From a virus, in IMG/VR virus record IMGVR_UViG_3300032092_000213, positions 1 through 25,662 of that record: 25,662 nucleotides of DNA, one strand, 5' to 3'. A program made the position numbers and the translations under genes. Shown here one piece after another: positions 5,605 to 15,018 of this stretch. A model generated the notes under the pieces. The model saw only the letters and a list, made by a program, of their open reading frames with translations, had not been told where the DNA came from and did no database searches. How positions within the stretch are numbered: position 1 is the first letter of the stretch; each line of letters starts with the position of its first letter.

Positions 5605-7932
5605 ATGGCGAATGAAGGCATCATGGCGGCTCCCATGCCCATGCAACAACAGCAACCCCCACGAGGCTACGTCTCAAGCTTAGACGCGTACAACGCGGCA
5701 TCTTCTGCTATGCAGGAGACCGATCCGCAGGCCTTTGGCGAATACAAATCTGCCATTGGCTCTAGCCTATCAAAACTTAATCTCAAGCCCAGCGAGATAG
5801 AGGCCTTTGTCACGCTGCTTGAGTACATGTTGCAGTATCCAGACCAGTACAAAGAAGTCATCCGTGCGGGTATTGAAGCGGGGGCGATTGAAGAAGGTGA
5901 CTTCCCAGCTGAGTTTGATCAAGGGTTCGTCTCCACCATGCTTGCTGCTTTGAACGAGCAACGCATTCAACAAGCACAGAACGTCTCCCCAGAGGCCATG
6001 GGCCCCGGACCACAAGAACCCATGGCGATGAAGAGTGGTGGATTGGCAGACGCTGCCAAAGCACTGCAAGCCAAAGGCCGTGGACGAGACACCATTCTTG
6101 CCCACATCACACCACAAGAAGCCGAAATGCTGCGTAGAGCAGGCGGCCTTGGGACAACCAATCCGTATACAGGTTTAAAGGAATACGGCTGGCTAAGTGA
6201 CGCGTGGAATGGCGTTAAAGACACTGCAAAAAGTGCAGTCAACGTTGTAAAAGATGTCGCTAAGAGTGATATTGGGCGGATTGCTTTAACAATTGGCGCA
6301 ACCATGGCTCTGGGTCCAATTGCAGCGGGCTTTGGTATTGGCACCGCTGGCACGGCAGCAATTGTTGGTGGCGGCATGGCCGCATTGGGCGGTGGAAGCG
6401 TTCAAGATATTCTCAAGGGCGCGGCTATGGGCTACATTGGCGGCACAATTGCGCCGTCTATCAGTAGCTACATGCCTGGTGCGGCTGGTAGCTTGCTCAA
6501 CCAGGGCCTCACGGGTGCCGCGTTGGGCACAGGTTTTGGCCTTGTTTCGGGCATGTCTCCACAACAGGCATTGAGAGCAGGTGCAATTGGTGGCGTAACA
6601 GCCGCAGGTGTTGGTTATGGTCAGCAAAAGGGCTATTTGCCTGGTGGCCAGGCTGGCGGAACACGGACCGAGGCTCCTGCCGAAGGATCAGACCTGTCTC
6701 TTGGCCCAATCGAGGGTACAGGCGGCGTAGGTACCGCTACAGAGAACCTAACACCTGTCATGCGTCAGGATGCTTTGACTGGACAGCAGTTCTCTGTTGG
6801 CATGGACGGGAAAGAATATCTTGTCTACAAAGATGCGGCTGGAAACAATCAGTATGTCCGTGCTGATGCAGTAAATCCAACACAGCCAATGGCCTCTAAT
6901 GTGGCACAAGCCTCTCCGGTCACACTTTCTAGAAATATCCCAGGCGCGACACTCTCTTCTGAAGTCTTGGGCCAACAAACCCCTAATACCTATTACACAG
7001 GTGGAGGGCAAAGCCCAGGTGCCATTAGTATGCGAGACGTTTCTCTTGGAACTGAAATCGGGGGCCCAAGATACGATGGTCCTGCTCCAGTAGAAGACAG
7101 AAGCAGTTATTCCCTTGGCGCAAGAGGAGAGCAAGTCCTTGCCCCTGTAAAAGATTTTTACAATCAAAACTTTGCTCCTGACCGTCCTTCCATACAGGCA
7201 GGAAATGAACAGGCTGCTCTTGCAGGAGATAAGGCAGTAGCTGACTACCGAGTGAGAATGGAATCCGCAGGGATTAAGCCTACTTCAGCAGGAGCAGAAG
7301 CTGCCTATGACGCTGCCTATGAAGCCAATGCTCCTGGCTTCTTTACTAAGTATGCTCCTCTGGCCGCAGCCGGGCTGGGTGCAACGTACTTAGCTGGCGG
7401 GTTCGAGAAGCCTCCTGTGGACGACACACCTATATACGACCCTGCTTACGTAGGAACGGATTACATGCGAGACAACCCACAGTTGTTCTCTGGCAGCTTG
7501 TATAACTACCAGTCCCAGGGTGCGGGCGCATATGATCCCTCTCGCGCAACTACCTATGCGGGCGGTCAAGGTGCTGCTGCTCCAGGAGTAGTTACACCCA
7601 CTGGGATCATGCAGGCACAATATCTCCCTGAGTATGGCCGTCGTCGGACACAGGCTCTTCAGCAATACTACTACTCTCCATTCATTGGTACAGCAGAGCC
7701 AATAATGGCCGCCAAGGGCGGATCAATTAGGGAATTCCCTCGTAAGACAGGACCGATCAACGGCCCTGGAACAGGAACTTCGGATGATATTCCTGCTATG
7801 TTGTCAGACGGTGAGTTTGTATTTACCGCCAGGGCCGTGCGCAATGCTGGAAATGGAAGTCGCCGTAAAGGTGCTGCACGGATGTACAAACTCATGAAAT
7901 CGCTTGAAAAAGGCGGAATGGTGAAAGGCTGA
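5605..7932 (+). CDS. Large virion protein, putative internal/ejection protein (775 aa, no cysteine)
   Basis: Residues 50-115 are a compact helical region (IEAFVTLLEYMLQYPDQY). Residues around 140-200 hold a recurring phage motif: GGLADAAKALQAKGRGRDT, ILAHITPQEAEMLRRAGG and TNPYTGLKEYGWL. Residues about 225-330 are Gly/Ala-rich and hydrophobic with GxxxG-like spacing, suited to membrane insertion. A long Gly/Ser/Gln-rich linker follows. The last 80 residues carry GPGTGTSDDIPAMLSDGEF and GNGSRRKGAARMYKLM, another motif recurrent in phage structural proteins. The protein lacks cysteine, like its three downstream neighbours. Size, order and hydrophobic segment suggest a protein ejected with DNA; a tape-measure role is the main alternative. 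AAAGGAT lies 5 nt before the ATG. Confidence 0.6.
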   Translation: MANEGIMAAPMPMQQQQPPRGYVSSLDAYNAASSAMQETDPQAFGEYKSAIGSSLSKLNLKPSEIEAFVTLLEYMLQYPDQYKEVIRAGIEAGAIEEGDFPAEFDQGFVSTMLAALNEQRIQQAQNVSPEAMGPGPQEPMAMKSGGLADAAKALQAKGRGRDTILAHITPQEAEMLRRAGGLGTTNPYTGLKEYGWLSDAWNGVKDTAKSAVNVVKDVAKSDIGRIALTIGATMALGPIAAGFGIGTAGTAAIVGGGMAALGGGSVQDILKGAAMGYIGGTIAPSISSYMPGAAGSLLNQGLTGAALGTGFGLVSGMSPQQALRAGAIGGVTAAGVGYGQQKGYLPGGQAGGTRTEAPAEGSDLSLGPIEGTGGVGTATENLTPVMRQDALTGQQFSVGMDGKEYLVYKDAAGNNQYVRADAVNPTQPMASNVAQASPVTLSRNIPGATLSSEVLGQQTPNTYYTGGGQSPGAISMRDVSLGTEIGGPRYDGPAPVEDRSSYSLGARGEQVLAPVKDFYNQNFAPDRPSIQAGNEQAALAGDKAVADYRVRMESAGIKPTSAGAEAAYDAAYEANAPGFFTKYAPLAAAGLGATYLAGGFEKPPVDDTPIYDPAYVGTDYMRDNPQLFSGSLYNYQSQGAGAYDPSRATTYAGGQGAAAPGVVTPTGIMQAQYLPEYGRRRTQALQQYYYSPFIGTAEPIMAAKGGSIREFPRKTGPINGPGTGTSDDIPAMLSDGEFVFTARAVRNAGNGSRRKGAARMYKLMKSLEKGGMVKG

Positions 7933-7934
7933 TC

Positions 7935-9041
7935 ATGGCTACCGAAACAACACAACAAATCGTCCGGGAAGCCCCGGAAATTGAAGCCTATAAGCTTGAT
8001 CTACTAAAGAAAGCCAAGGCACTGGCTTTTAACGAAGGCCGTACGCCTTTAGCTGAACAACTTCCAGGCTACAACGTAGCTGGCTTTGCTCCTGCTCAAC
8101 AGACGGCGATGAATGCTGCGATAACGCAGGGGATTGGAGCCTTTGACCCATATCTGACTTCTGCCAACCAAGCGGTAACCCAGGCCTACGGAACAACAGG
8201 TGAGGCGGCCAATGTCTTGCGTGGAGCAGACACCCGAGATCAGTATGCCGGAGCTCAAAACGTCCTGACCGCAGGCATCGGAGCAATGACACAGGGTGCT
8301 GGTCAATATGACCCCACCATGGCGGCACAGTTCATGAACCCGTATCAGGCTCAGGTCACGCAACAGGCCCTAGCAGAGATGCGTCGTCAAGGCGACATTG
8401 CACGTCAGGGTACGGCGGCCCAAGCTGTTCGCTCCGGTGCCTTTGGTGGCACCCGTGAAGGCGTACAGCGCGCAGAGATGGAGCGGGGTCTGCAAGACGT
8501 GATGTCGCAGCGCATCTTCCAAGACTACGCACAGAACTATGGCCAAGCTCAACAGGCTGGCATGGGAACCTTTGAGGCTGCCAAACAAAGGCAACTGTCT
8601 TTGGGACAGGGCCTTGGCCAAGCGGCCGCAGGCATTGGTTCACTCGCTGGTCAGGAATTTGGTCAAGGTGCACAAATGTCGTCAGGCCTTGGACAACTGG
8701 GCGCACAACAGGGCCAAATTGGTATCCAACAAGGGGCCCTTGGTCAAACCGCACAATCAATGCGTCAAGGCGACATCAATTTCTTGTACAACGTTGGCCA
8801 GTCTCAACAAGCGTTGAACCAGCAGACGTTGGATGCACAGCGTGCGACGGAGTTGCAAAAGGTATATTCGCCCTACCAACAGGCGGCCTTCTTGTCAGAC
8901 ATTTACAAGGGCGCACCATCGACTCAGATGTCAACGGCGGCGGCCAGCGTGCCCTCTGCCAGCCCGTTCCAACAAGCCGTAGGAGTGGGATTGGGTGGAG
9001 TTACAACTGCCGCTGCGGCAAAGAAAGCAGGACTCTTTTAA
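7935..9041 (+). CDS. Gln/Ala/Gly-rich internal virion protein candidate (368 aa)
   Basis: The 368-residue product is unusually rich in Gln, Ala and Gly and has no cysteine. It is mostly predicted helical, with a conserved-looking central part (residues about 120-200: MAAQFMNPYQAQVTQQALAE, then RSGAFGGTREGVQRAE) that I recognise from structural genes of podovirus-like environmental phages. Residues about 215-290 carry imperfect Gln-Gly repeats (GQGLGQ, GLGQLGAQQGQIGIQQGALGQ), giving a regular amphipathic surface. The C-terminus is Ala-rich. It starts 2 nt after the previous stop. It sits between two other cysteine-free large proteins, in the position of an internal core or ejection protein. 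The exact role is inferred from context. Confidence 0.55.
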   Translation: MATETTQQIVREAPEIEAYKLDLLKKAKALAFNEGRTPLAEQLPGYNVAGFAPAQQTAMNAAITQGIGAFDPYLTSANQAVTQAYGTTGEAANVLRGADTRDQYAGAQNVLTAGIGAMTQGAGQYDPTMAAQFMNPYQAQVTQQALAEMRRQGDIARQGTAAQAVRSGAFGGTREGVQRAEMERGLQDVMSQRIFQDYAQNYGQAQQAGMGTFEAAKQRQLSLGQGLGQAAAGIGSLAGQEFGQGAQMSSGLGQLGAQQGQIGIQQGALGQTAQSMRQGDINFLYNVGQSQQALNQQTLDAQRATELQKVYSPYQQAAFLSDIYKGAPSTQMSTAAASVPSASPFQQAVGVGLGGVTTAAAAKKAGLF

Positions 9042-9050
9042 GAGGGTAAT

Positions 9051-11102
9051 ATGAAAAACAAAATGATGGAACAAGACGCCGAAAACATGGGCATCATGGC
9101 CGGTTTTAAGGACATGATGGAGATGGAAGACGACGATACGGAAGACACAAGCGAAGAGGACCGTGTTGCCTCTGAGGTCATGGGCCGTTCGCCAAAGTCT
9201 CCTGAAATTTTGATGAACAACTTACGCGGGGACATGCGCTCAGTCGAAGCGCGTATTGATGAACTGGCGGACATGGTCGGGTACCGTGCTGCTAAGGACA
9301 CGCCCCAAGAAGTGCTCGCTCTTTTACAACCTGTTCTTGCCCAACAGCAAGGCATTGGTGCTGCTCCTGCTTCAGCCGAACTGATGCAAGGTCCCCAGCC
9401 TCCAATGGCACCTCCTCCTGGAATGCCCCCTGAGATGATGCCTCCGGGCGCTCCCCCTGAAGCTGCCCCTGGCGGTATGCCTCCTGAGATGATGGCGGCA
9501 CTCATGGGCGGTGCTGGTGGCCCACAAGGCATGGCAGGTCCTCCTCCACCTGAGACGGGTGGTATTGCGGGCGCGCCTCCCATGGCTATGGCAAGAGGCG
9601 GCTATGTTCAAAATTTTCAGGCAGGGTCTACTGAGGACGGAGTGACCCCTGCCGATGAAACAGTCCCAAGCGAAAGAGAAGCACCTTTACTTAAATACCC
9701 CACCAACATGGTTTCTGCTGCCCAACAAGGCATGCAAGAGTTGATTGCAAGGCAGCCACAAACGGTTCCCGATCTGGGGGCATTGGCTCGTGGGCGTGAG
9801 CCTGCATACCGCACGATTCTTGGTGACACCAAGGGCGCGAGCGAAGCACAGATGTTGTTTGCTCTCGGCCAACGGGCCTTTAACTTTGGCGCAAACGTCG
9901 ATGACCAAGGCCGTCCGTTGCGTGGAAGCTTTGTTTCTCGCATGGCGGGTGCGGTCAGAACCCTGCCTCAGGACATGATGGCCCGTGCAGCGGAGATTGA
10001 CAAAGGCGAGCGCGCTATCAAGATGGCCGCGTTGCAGGCTTCTGAGAAGGACATTGATCAAATCCAAGCAGCAAACAATGAGCTCATAAAACAAAAGAGG
10101 GCTTTGTTTGGGGACATCATCAAGTCCGAAGCACGCGTTGCCGCAGAGAAAGAAAAGAACCTTAACAAGCCGCCAAAGGGTCCGTTTGGTAGCGGTGTTA
10201 CAGGCGAAACATTGAACATCTTCACTAAGATGGCACCGGACTATGCCGCTGGAAAACTAGACCCAGAGCAGGACCGTGTTTTCTTGGCAGCAGTGACAAA
10301 CTACACGCAGCCTCAAACCCGAGTGGAAGAGAGAACTGATCCCGTAACTGGAAACAAGAGCTACGTGACAATAGAATCGCGCCCAGAGCTTCCTTCTTTT
10401 GTGCGCTCTGCACTCCAGTTGCGTGGAACAGTGCTTCCAAATACGTCTGCGGCTCCCGCTCCCGGTGGCGGAAAGCCCGGAGGAGCAAAACCGCCTGCCG
10501 CTCCTCCCGGTGCCGCTGGAGACATCAGCGGGACTCCCGGAACAGTGCCTGCTGATGTACCTGCCGAAGCAAGGGACGCCTATGTAGCGCTCAAGACACC
10601 TAAGGACCAGAAGACATTGTGGAATCAACGCGGTTTGGTAGCAGGTCCTGTTCAATACCTTAAGACAATGCCTGTCCTGCGTGTCTTTGGTCAAGTGGAT
10701 GCCCAAGCCGATGAGGCACGTACCTTCTTTGATTCAGCAAGACGCTCCCTGATCAAGGCGTTGGCAGCAAACCCACGCTATCCTGTTTCAGAGATGCAGG
10801 CGATTGAAAAGGAAATAGACATTGCTCCAGCGTTTTTTGACAATCCAAACTCCCTAGGCAATCGCTTAATTGGTATTGAGGACTTCCTTAATCAGCGTCT
10901 AAAAGCTGCCGAAAGAGATGCAGTCAATCCAGATTTCCCTGTAGCATCTAGACAGGCTGCGTTGGATGAAATAAAAGAACTCAAAAACTTTAATAAAGTA
11001 GCTGGAATTCCTCCTCGCGTGTATACCATTGAGGAAGTGCAGGCACTTCCTAGTGGCACAAACTTTTTGTGGAATGGTAGAGAATCAAAGTGGAAGAAAT
11101 AA
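9051..11102 (+). CDS. Large virion protein with Pro/Met-rich linker, internal virion candidate (683 aa)
   Basis: The start at 9051 has a good AGAGGG ribosome site. The first 35 residues are Met- and acid-rich, residues 55-100 form helices, and residues about 115-185 are a Pro/Met/Gly linker in which GMPPEMM occurs twice (residues 124-130 and 142-148). A GGYVQNFQAGS motif follows, of the sort often seen in phage structural proteins. The C-terminal 450 residues are helical, with a second Pro/Ala/Gly linker near residues 465-505. There is no cysteine. I see no enzyme motif. Polyproline stretches imply dependence on elongation factor P for efficient translation. Its place in the block of large structural genes suggests an internal or tail-associated particle protein. 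Confidence 0.55.
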   Translation: MKNKMMEQDAENMGIMAGFKDMMEMEDDDTEDTSEEDRVASEVMGRSPKSPEILMNNLRGDMRSVEARIDELADMVGYRAAKDTPQEVLALLQPVLAQQQGIGAAPASAELMQGPQPPMAPPPGMPPEMMPPGAPPEAAPGGMPPEMMAALMGGAGGPQGMAGPPPPETGGIAGAPPMAMARGGYVQNFQAGSTEDGVTPADETVPSEREAPLLKYPTNMVSAAQQGMQELIARQPQTVPDLGALARGREPAYRTILGDTKGASEAQMLFALGQRAFNFGANVDDQGRPLRGSFVSRMAGAVRTLPQDMMARAAEIDKGERAIKMAALQASEKDIDQIQAANNELIKQKRALFGDIIKSEARVAAEKEKNLNKPPKGPFGSGVTGETLNIFTKMAPDYAAGKLDPEQDRVFLAAVTNYTQPQTRVEERTDPVTGNKSYVTIESRPELPSFVRSALQLRGTVLPNTSAAPAPGGGKPGGAKPPAAPPGAAGDISGTPGTVPADVPAEARDAYVALKTPKDQKTLWNQRGLVAGPVQYLKTMPVLRVFGQVDAQADEARTFFDSARRSLIKALAANPRYPVSEMQAIEKEIDIAPAFFDNPNSLGNRLIGIEDFLNQRLKAAERDAVNPDFPVASRQAALDEIKELKNFNKVAGIPPRVYTIEEVQALPSGTNFLWNGRESKWKK

Positions 11103-11105
11103 GCC

Positions 11106-14100
11106 ATGGCAACTCCTGAAGAAATTCAAAAGCAACTTGATGCTCTGACTTTGCCCGACACAGGAGGAGGCCAGCCGCCTCCTGCGTTAATGCAAGGCCG
11201 TCGTCCTGTTCCCGCTACCAACGCAGCAGATCAGTTAAAAGCGTTGCAACAAATTTCTCAGTCGGAGTTTCCAACACTTGGCGAAAAAGGCGAGGCTCTT
11301 GGCCAAGGTATCAAGATGGGTGTGCAAGAGAATGCCCCCATTTCCGCTGGCGGCATGCTTGGCCTGCGGGCAGGTACTATGCTCGCGCCCTTCATGGGCC
11401 CTGCCGCGCCTTTGGGCCCTCCCTTAGGTTTTGTTGGTGGACTTCTGGGTGGCGCAGGCGTGAACTACGCTTTGCAACAGATGTTCCCTGAGGAGTATGA
11501 AGAGCCTCCTCTGCGGGAAGACTTGCTCTCTGTGCGTGAAGGTGGCCGCACGTTTGGTACATCGATTGCGTTTTCTCCATCGCTCTATTTCCTACCCAAA
11601 TTCACCGGTAACCGCGTCTCACGGTTCATCTCCTCCATGGGCGAGTCTGCTCGCAAGTCACCAATTAGCTTTGGTACTGCTGAAACAATCGCGGCCGCCG
11701 GATCAGGGACAGGAGCCTTCTTTGCAGAAGAACTTTTCCCTGGTCAAAAAGGTGTGCGTTTTGGCGCGGAAGTAACAGGCGGCATCTTTGCCCCAGGCCG
11801 CTTCGTGGTTAACTCAGTTGGTGACGTAACCGACTGGGCGAAGAACCTTAGAAACTCCACAAGTGCCTCGGCCAAAGAGGGAAAAGCCGCTGCTCGCTTG
11901 TATGAGATTTTGAATGGCACAGGAGAGAATATTCCTCTGCTTATTCGCCGCTTGGAGCAACCTACTACAGGGGGAGCTACGCCAACAGCCGCACAGAAAA
12001 CAGGAAACATTACTTTGTCTGCTCTGGAAACATCGCTTGCTCGTACCAATGCGGAGTTCTCTGGCCAAACAGTAAAACAGGGCGAAGACTCCCTAATGGC
12101 ATACAAACTGTTGGTCCAGAAGCTGAGAGAAATAGGCACTCCCGATGCTTTGCGCAAAGCAGCTCAGATGGAACAAGATGCCCATACCGCCATGCTGAAT
12201 GGCCGTCTTGCGGCGGCGGATGCAACAGCGGCCAGCAAGATTGCCAAAATTTCCAAGGACACACCTGCTGCTCGTAGAGAAATTGGCGACATCGTAAAGA
12301 CAGAAACAGAGCTTGCACTGCGCCAAGCACGGGACATGGAATCCGAGTTGTGGGCCGAGGGCCTTCGTCAGATTGCCCCTGTCAAACGTGTCCAAGCGCC
12401 TCCAAAAAAGGTCCCTATGGAGGGACCAGAGGCCGAAAGAATCTACCAAAAAACAGGCCAATGGCCCATGATTACTCTGCGCGAGACAGTGGTCAAGGGT
12501 GCCGAGATCAAGCCTACCAACACAAGCCGTGCGTTCTTGGACTCAACCCTGAACATTGCTGACGTTGTCTACAAGAACACCACCCCAAAGATAGTCAAGG
12601 ACATCATTCGCACCTTTGGTATTGATGATGCCTCGGTCATGAAGTACAAGCTTGGCCGCAATACAGATGAGTTCATGGAAACAGGGCAAGTGCCTGAACG
12701 CTTTGTTCCAAGACTCAACGAGATGGATGTTGGCGAGATGGTCAACTACCGAAGCAACCTGTTGTCTCTTGCGCGCGAAGCCGCAGGCAAAGGTGAGATG
12801 GGCGACGCAAGGTTTTACGGCACGCTTGCCGAGGGCATCCTCAAGGACTTGGAGACACTGAAAGCTCCTGCGTTTGACCAAGCAAGAAACTTTTCCAAGG
12901 CACTTAACGATACGTTCACTCGTACCTTTGCCTCTGATGTAAGTATTTCTGGACCAGGTGCAAAAACTATGGGTGGGGCAGAACGCATGCCCGCAGAGAT
13001 ATTGGTGTCCAGAGCGTTTGGCTCCAATGCTGACGTGACAGCAATGCGCATGAACGAGATTGAAGACTCAGTGAAATTCATGCGTACTCAATACGATGAT
13101 GCAGTCAGTAAATTTGGAAAACGTAGCAAACAGGCTTTGGCCTTGAAGCCTCAAGCAGATTTGGCAGACATACAAGTGGCCTCTATTCGAGACGCACAAG
13201 ATCGTGTGTATCGTTTGGCGGCAGCAAAGGCAATTGACCCCGTAACTGGTCGTTTGAATCCTCGCATGCTGGAGAAGTTTGCTGCTGAGAACCAGCCTAT
13301 GCTGGAGAAGCTGGGCATCTATGCCGACTTGCAAGACGCGAAAAGAGCAGAACTTGCATTCCGTGCAATACAGGACCAGAACAGCGAAATCAACAAGACC
13401 ATCGCGAATCAATCTGCGTTTGCTCAGGTGTTGAAGTTTGAGAACCCAACCAATGCTGTCATTGATGCGCTCAACAGTAAGTTCCCTGTCAAGAACATTT
13501 CCAACATAGCCAAGCTTGCAGGTGCTGGTGGACCAGATGCAGTCAACGGGCTGAAGTCCACTTTGTTTGACTACGCCTACACCAAAGCAGGTGGAGATGG
13601 ACGCTTCAGCATCCAGGCTTTCAACGATGCATTGTTGAAACCCCTTGGCCAGGGTCAGCCCTCGATTGTCAACATCATGCGAAGCCAGGGTCTCATAACC
13701 CCACAAGAGGTGAACAACCTTAAGCGCCTGATGATTCCAATGATGCGTGTTGAAAAGGCCATGGGCAACAAGAATGAGCTAAACAAAATCCTCGACGGCG
13801 CAGGTGCTGTAGAAGAGTTGGCCATGCGCATCGTCGGTGCCAACATCGGTACTTCCGTCTCGGGCGGCGGCCCAGGCTCCTTGATCGCTGCCTCTGCCGG
13901 TTCGAAGTACGTGCGTGAAATCTTTGACAAGATGCCTAACTTTATGGTGCGCAGTACCATAGAAAAGGCCCTGCAAGACCCTCAGATGATGGCTGCCCTG
14001 TTACGCCGTGGCGTGAACAAGCAGCAAGAGGCAGGCTTTGTTGAAAATTTCACTCAATTGCTTGGCCGTACGATAGCCACTCGAATCCCAGCACCTTTGG

Positions 14101-14360
14101 GCATTTACGAGAGCGAAGTCCCCAGAGCGAATTTGATACAAACTGGGCCTCCTGGTTCTCCCCCACCAATGCGAAAGTTGCCGCCAGCGGCTCCTTCTAA
14201 AGGCGTTCCTGGTCTCTTTGACAAGAAACCTGGTGCGCAGGCCCCTGCTGCTCCCGGCGCTCAGTCGTCAACCAGTCGTGCAATGTTCCAGTCGCTATTC
14301 CCCAATGACTCCATCAGTCCGATGCTGGCGTCTCAGGGTGCTGCACCGCCTGCTGCTTAA
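11106..14360 (+). CDS. Very large internal virion protein candidate, gp16-like by context (1084 aa)
   Basis: At 1084 residues this is the largest gene. Residues about 78-125 form a Gly/Pro-rich hydrophobic stretch (PAAPLGPPLGFVGGLLGGAG), and another hydrophobic region lies near residues 190-230, after which the protein is almost wholly helical with many Lys/Glu/Ala repeats, ending in a Pro-rich tail. No cysteine is present in the whole chain. I see no lytic transglycosylase or peptidase motif, unlike T7 gp16, whose size it approaches. As last gene of the structural operon with membrane-active segments, it may be the main DNA-ejection channel protein. Its last 47 nt overlap the 3' end of the convergent nuclease gene, with no terminator visible between them. 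Confidence 0.55.
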   Translation: MATPEEIQKQLDALTLPDTGGGQPPPALMQGRRPVPATNAADQLKALQQISQSEFPTLGEKGEALGQGIKMGVQENAPISAGGMLGLRAGTMLAPFMGPAAPLGPPLGFVGGLLGGAGVNYALQQMFPEEYEEPPLREDLLSVREGGRTFGTSIAFSPSLYFLPKFTGNRVSRFISSMGESARKSPISFGTAETIAAAGSGTGAFFAEELFPGQKGVRFGAEVTGGIFAPGRFVVNSVGDVTDWAKNLRNSTSASAKEGKAAARLYEILNGTGENIPLLIRRLEQPTTGGATPTAAQKTGNITLSALETSLARTNAEFSGQTVKQGEDSLMAYKLLVQKLREIGTPDALRKAAQMEQDAHTAMLNGRLAAADATAASKIAKISKDTPAARREIGDIVKTETELALRQARDMESELWAEGLRQIAPVKRVQAPPKKVPMEGPEAERIYQKTGQWPMITLRETVVKGAEIKPTNTSRAFLDSTLNIADVVYKNTTPKIVKDIIRTFGIDDASVMKYKLGRNTDEFMETGQVPERFVPRLNEMDVGEMVNYRSNLLSLAREAAGKGEMGDARFYGTLAEGILKDLETLKAPAFDQARNFSKALNDTFTRTFASDVSISGPGAKTMGGAERMPAEILVSRAFGSNADVTAMRMNEIEDSVKFMRTQYDDAVSKFGKRSKQALALKPQADLADIQVASIRDAQDRVYRLAAAKAIDPVTGRLNPRMLEKFAAENQPMLEKLGIYADLQDAKRAELAFRAIQDQNSEINKTIANQSAFAQVLKFENPTNAVIDALNSKFPVKNISNIAKLAGAGGPDAVNGLKSTLFDYAYTKAGGDGRFSIQAFNDALLKPLGQGQPSIVNIMRSQGLITPQEVNNLKRLMIPMMRVEKAMGNKNELNKILDGAGAVEELAMRIVGANIGTSVSGGGPGSLIAASAGSKYVREIFDKMPNFMVRSTIEKALQDPQMMAALLRRGVNKQQEAGFVENFTQLLGRTIATRIPAPLGIYESEVPRANLIQTGPPGSPPPMRKLPPAAPSKGVPGLFDKKPGAQAPAAPGAQSSTSRAMFQSLFPNDSISPMLASQGAAPPAA

Positions 14361-15018
14361 ACTGCTCGACACGCTTCATCCAGGCATCCTTGTGGTTCTG
14401 AAATTCACGGCCAGTGGTCGTGAATTCTTGCGTCGTACCGTTTTGAACGCACACCAGGACAGCCCCAAAATCGATATTCGTGCCGTGGACAATGTCATGG
14501 GCCAAAGCATAGGCGGCAAGTTGATGAAAATAGTCCTCAATCCACTCCGCACGCTTAGGTTTGACTGACTGCTTGAAGTCAACAATGGCTGGTCGCCCAC
14601 GGTACACGCCCACAAAGTCTGTTGTCCCTGCATATTCCCCAGGGTAGTAAAGAGACACCTCGGACCCCCATATTTCTGACATATAGGGAAAGTAAGTGTT
14701 AATTAACTTGTATCCCATCTCATAACCTTTAGTCATAAGCCAGTTAGTTGGACGTGGTAAATCCCTATAAGCAATCATGCGCTCGATGACGTTGTGCATG
14801 TGAGTGCCAATCGTGGCGGCTTCGTTTTTAATACGCTCCGCTTCCTCCTCACCAACCCTCGCGGCCCACGCGTCAAGGTGCGCTCGGTCCTTCGTAGCCG
14901 ACAGGATACGGGTGACGCTTGGCAATCTGTCGTCGCCGTAGACACGTCCCTCAGGTGCGTTTATTTGTTCGAGCTTTTCGTACACATAGAGCTTGCGAAT
15001 GGGGATTAAATCAACCAT
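14314..15018 (-). CDS. PD-(D/E)XK exonuclease, RecB/Cas4-like (234 aa)
   Basis: Motifs of the RecB-like nuclease superfamily are in order: G71-T-H73 with E79 (GTHMHNVIER), E120, G131-T-T-D134, then I145-V-D147-F-K149 as the core D-x-K, and Q166-x-x-x-Y170 (HQLAAY). These would bind Mg and cut DNA, most likely as a 5'-3' or 3'-5' exonuclease that makes single strands for recombination or degrades host DNA. The ATG overlaps the last 13 nt of the SNF2-like gene and has GGAGAGG upstream, so the two are one operon. The 3' end overlaps the convergent structural gene. Its polarity cannot be told from sequence. The length is normal for a compact phage enzyme. Confidence 0.88.
   Translation of the reverse strand: MVDLIPIRKLYVYEKLEQINAPEGRVYGDDRLPSVTRILSATKDRAHLDAWAARVGEEEAERIKNEAATIGTHMHNVIERMIAYRDLPRPTNWLMTKGYEMGYKLINTYFPYMSEIWGSEVSLYYPGEYAGTTDFVGVYRGRPAIVDFKQSVKPKRAEWIEDYFHQLAAYALAHDIVHGTNIDFGAVLVCVQNGTTQEFTTTGREFQNHKDAWMKRVEQFKQQAVQHPETPASD

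Noticed and set aside
9038-9583. Minus-strand 181-codon Pro/Gly-rich ORF
   Set aside because: It is the antisense of the Pro/Met-rich linker of the 683-residue protein; composition mirrors that linker and it has no operon context.
13068-13706. Minus-strand 212-codon ORF
   Set aside because: It lies inside the 1084-residue gene, is Cys-rich without pattern, and has no ribosome site.
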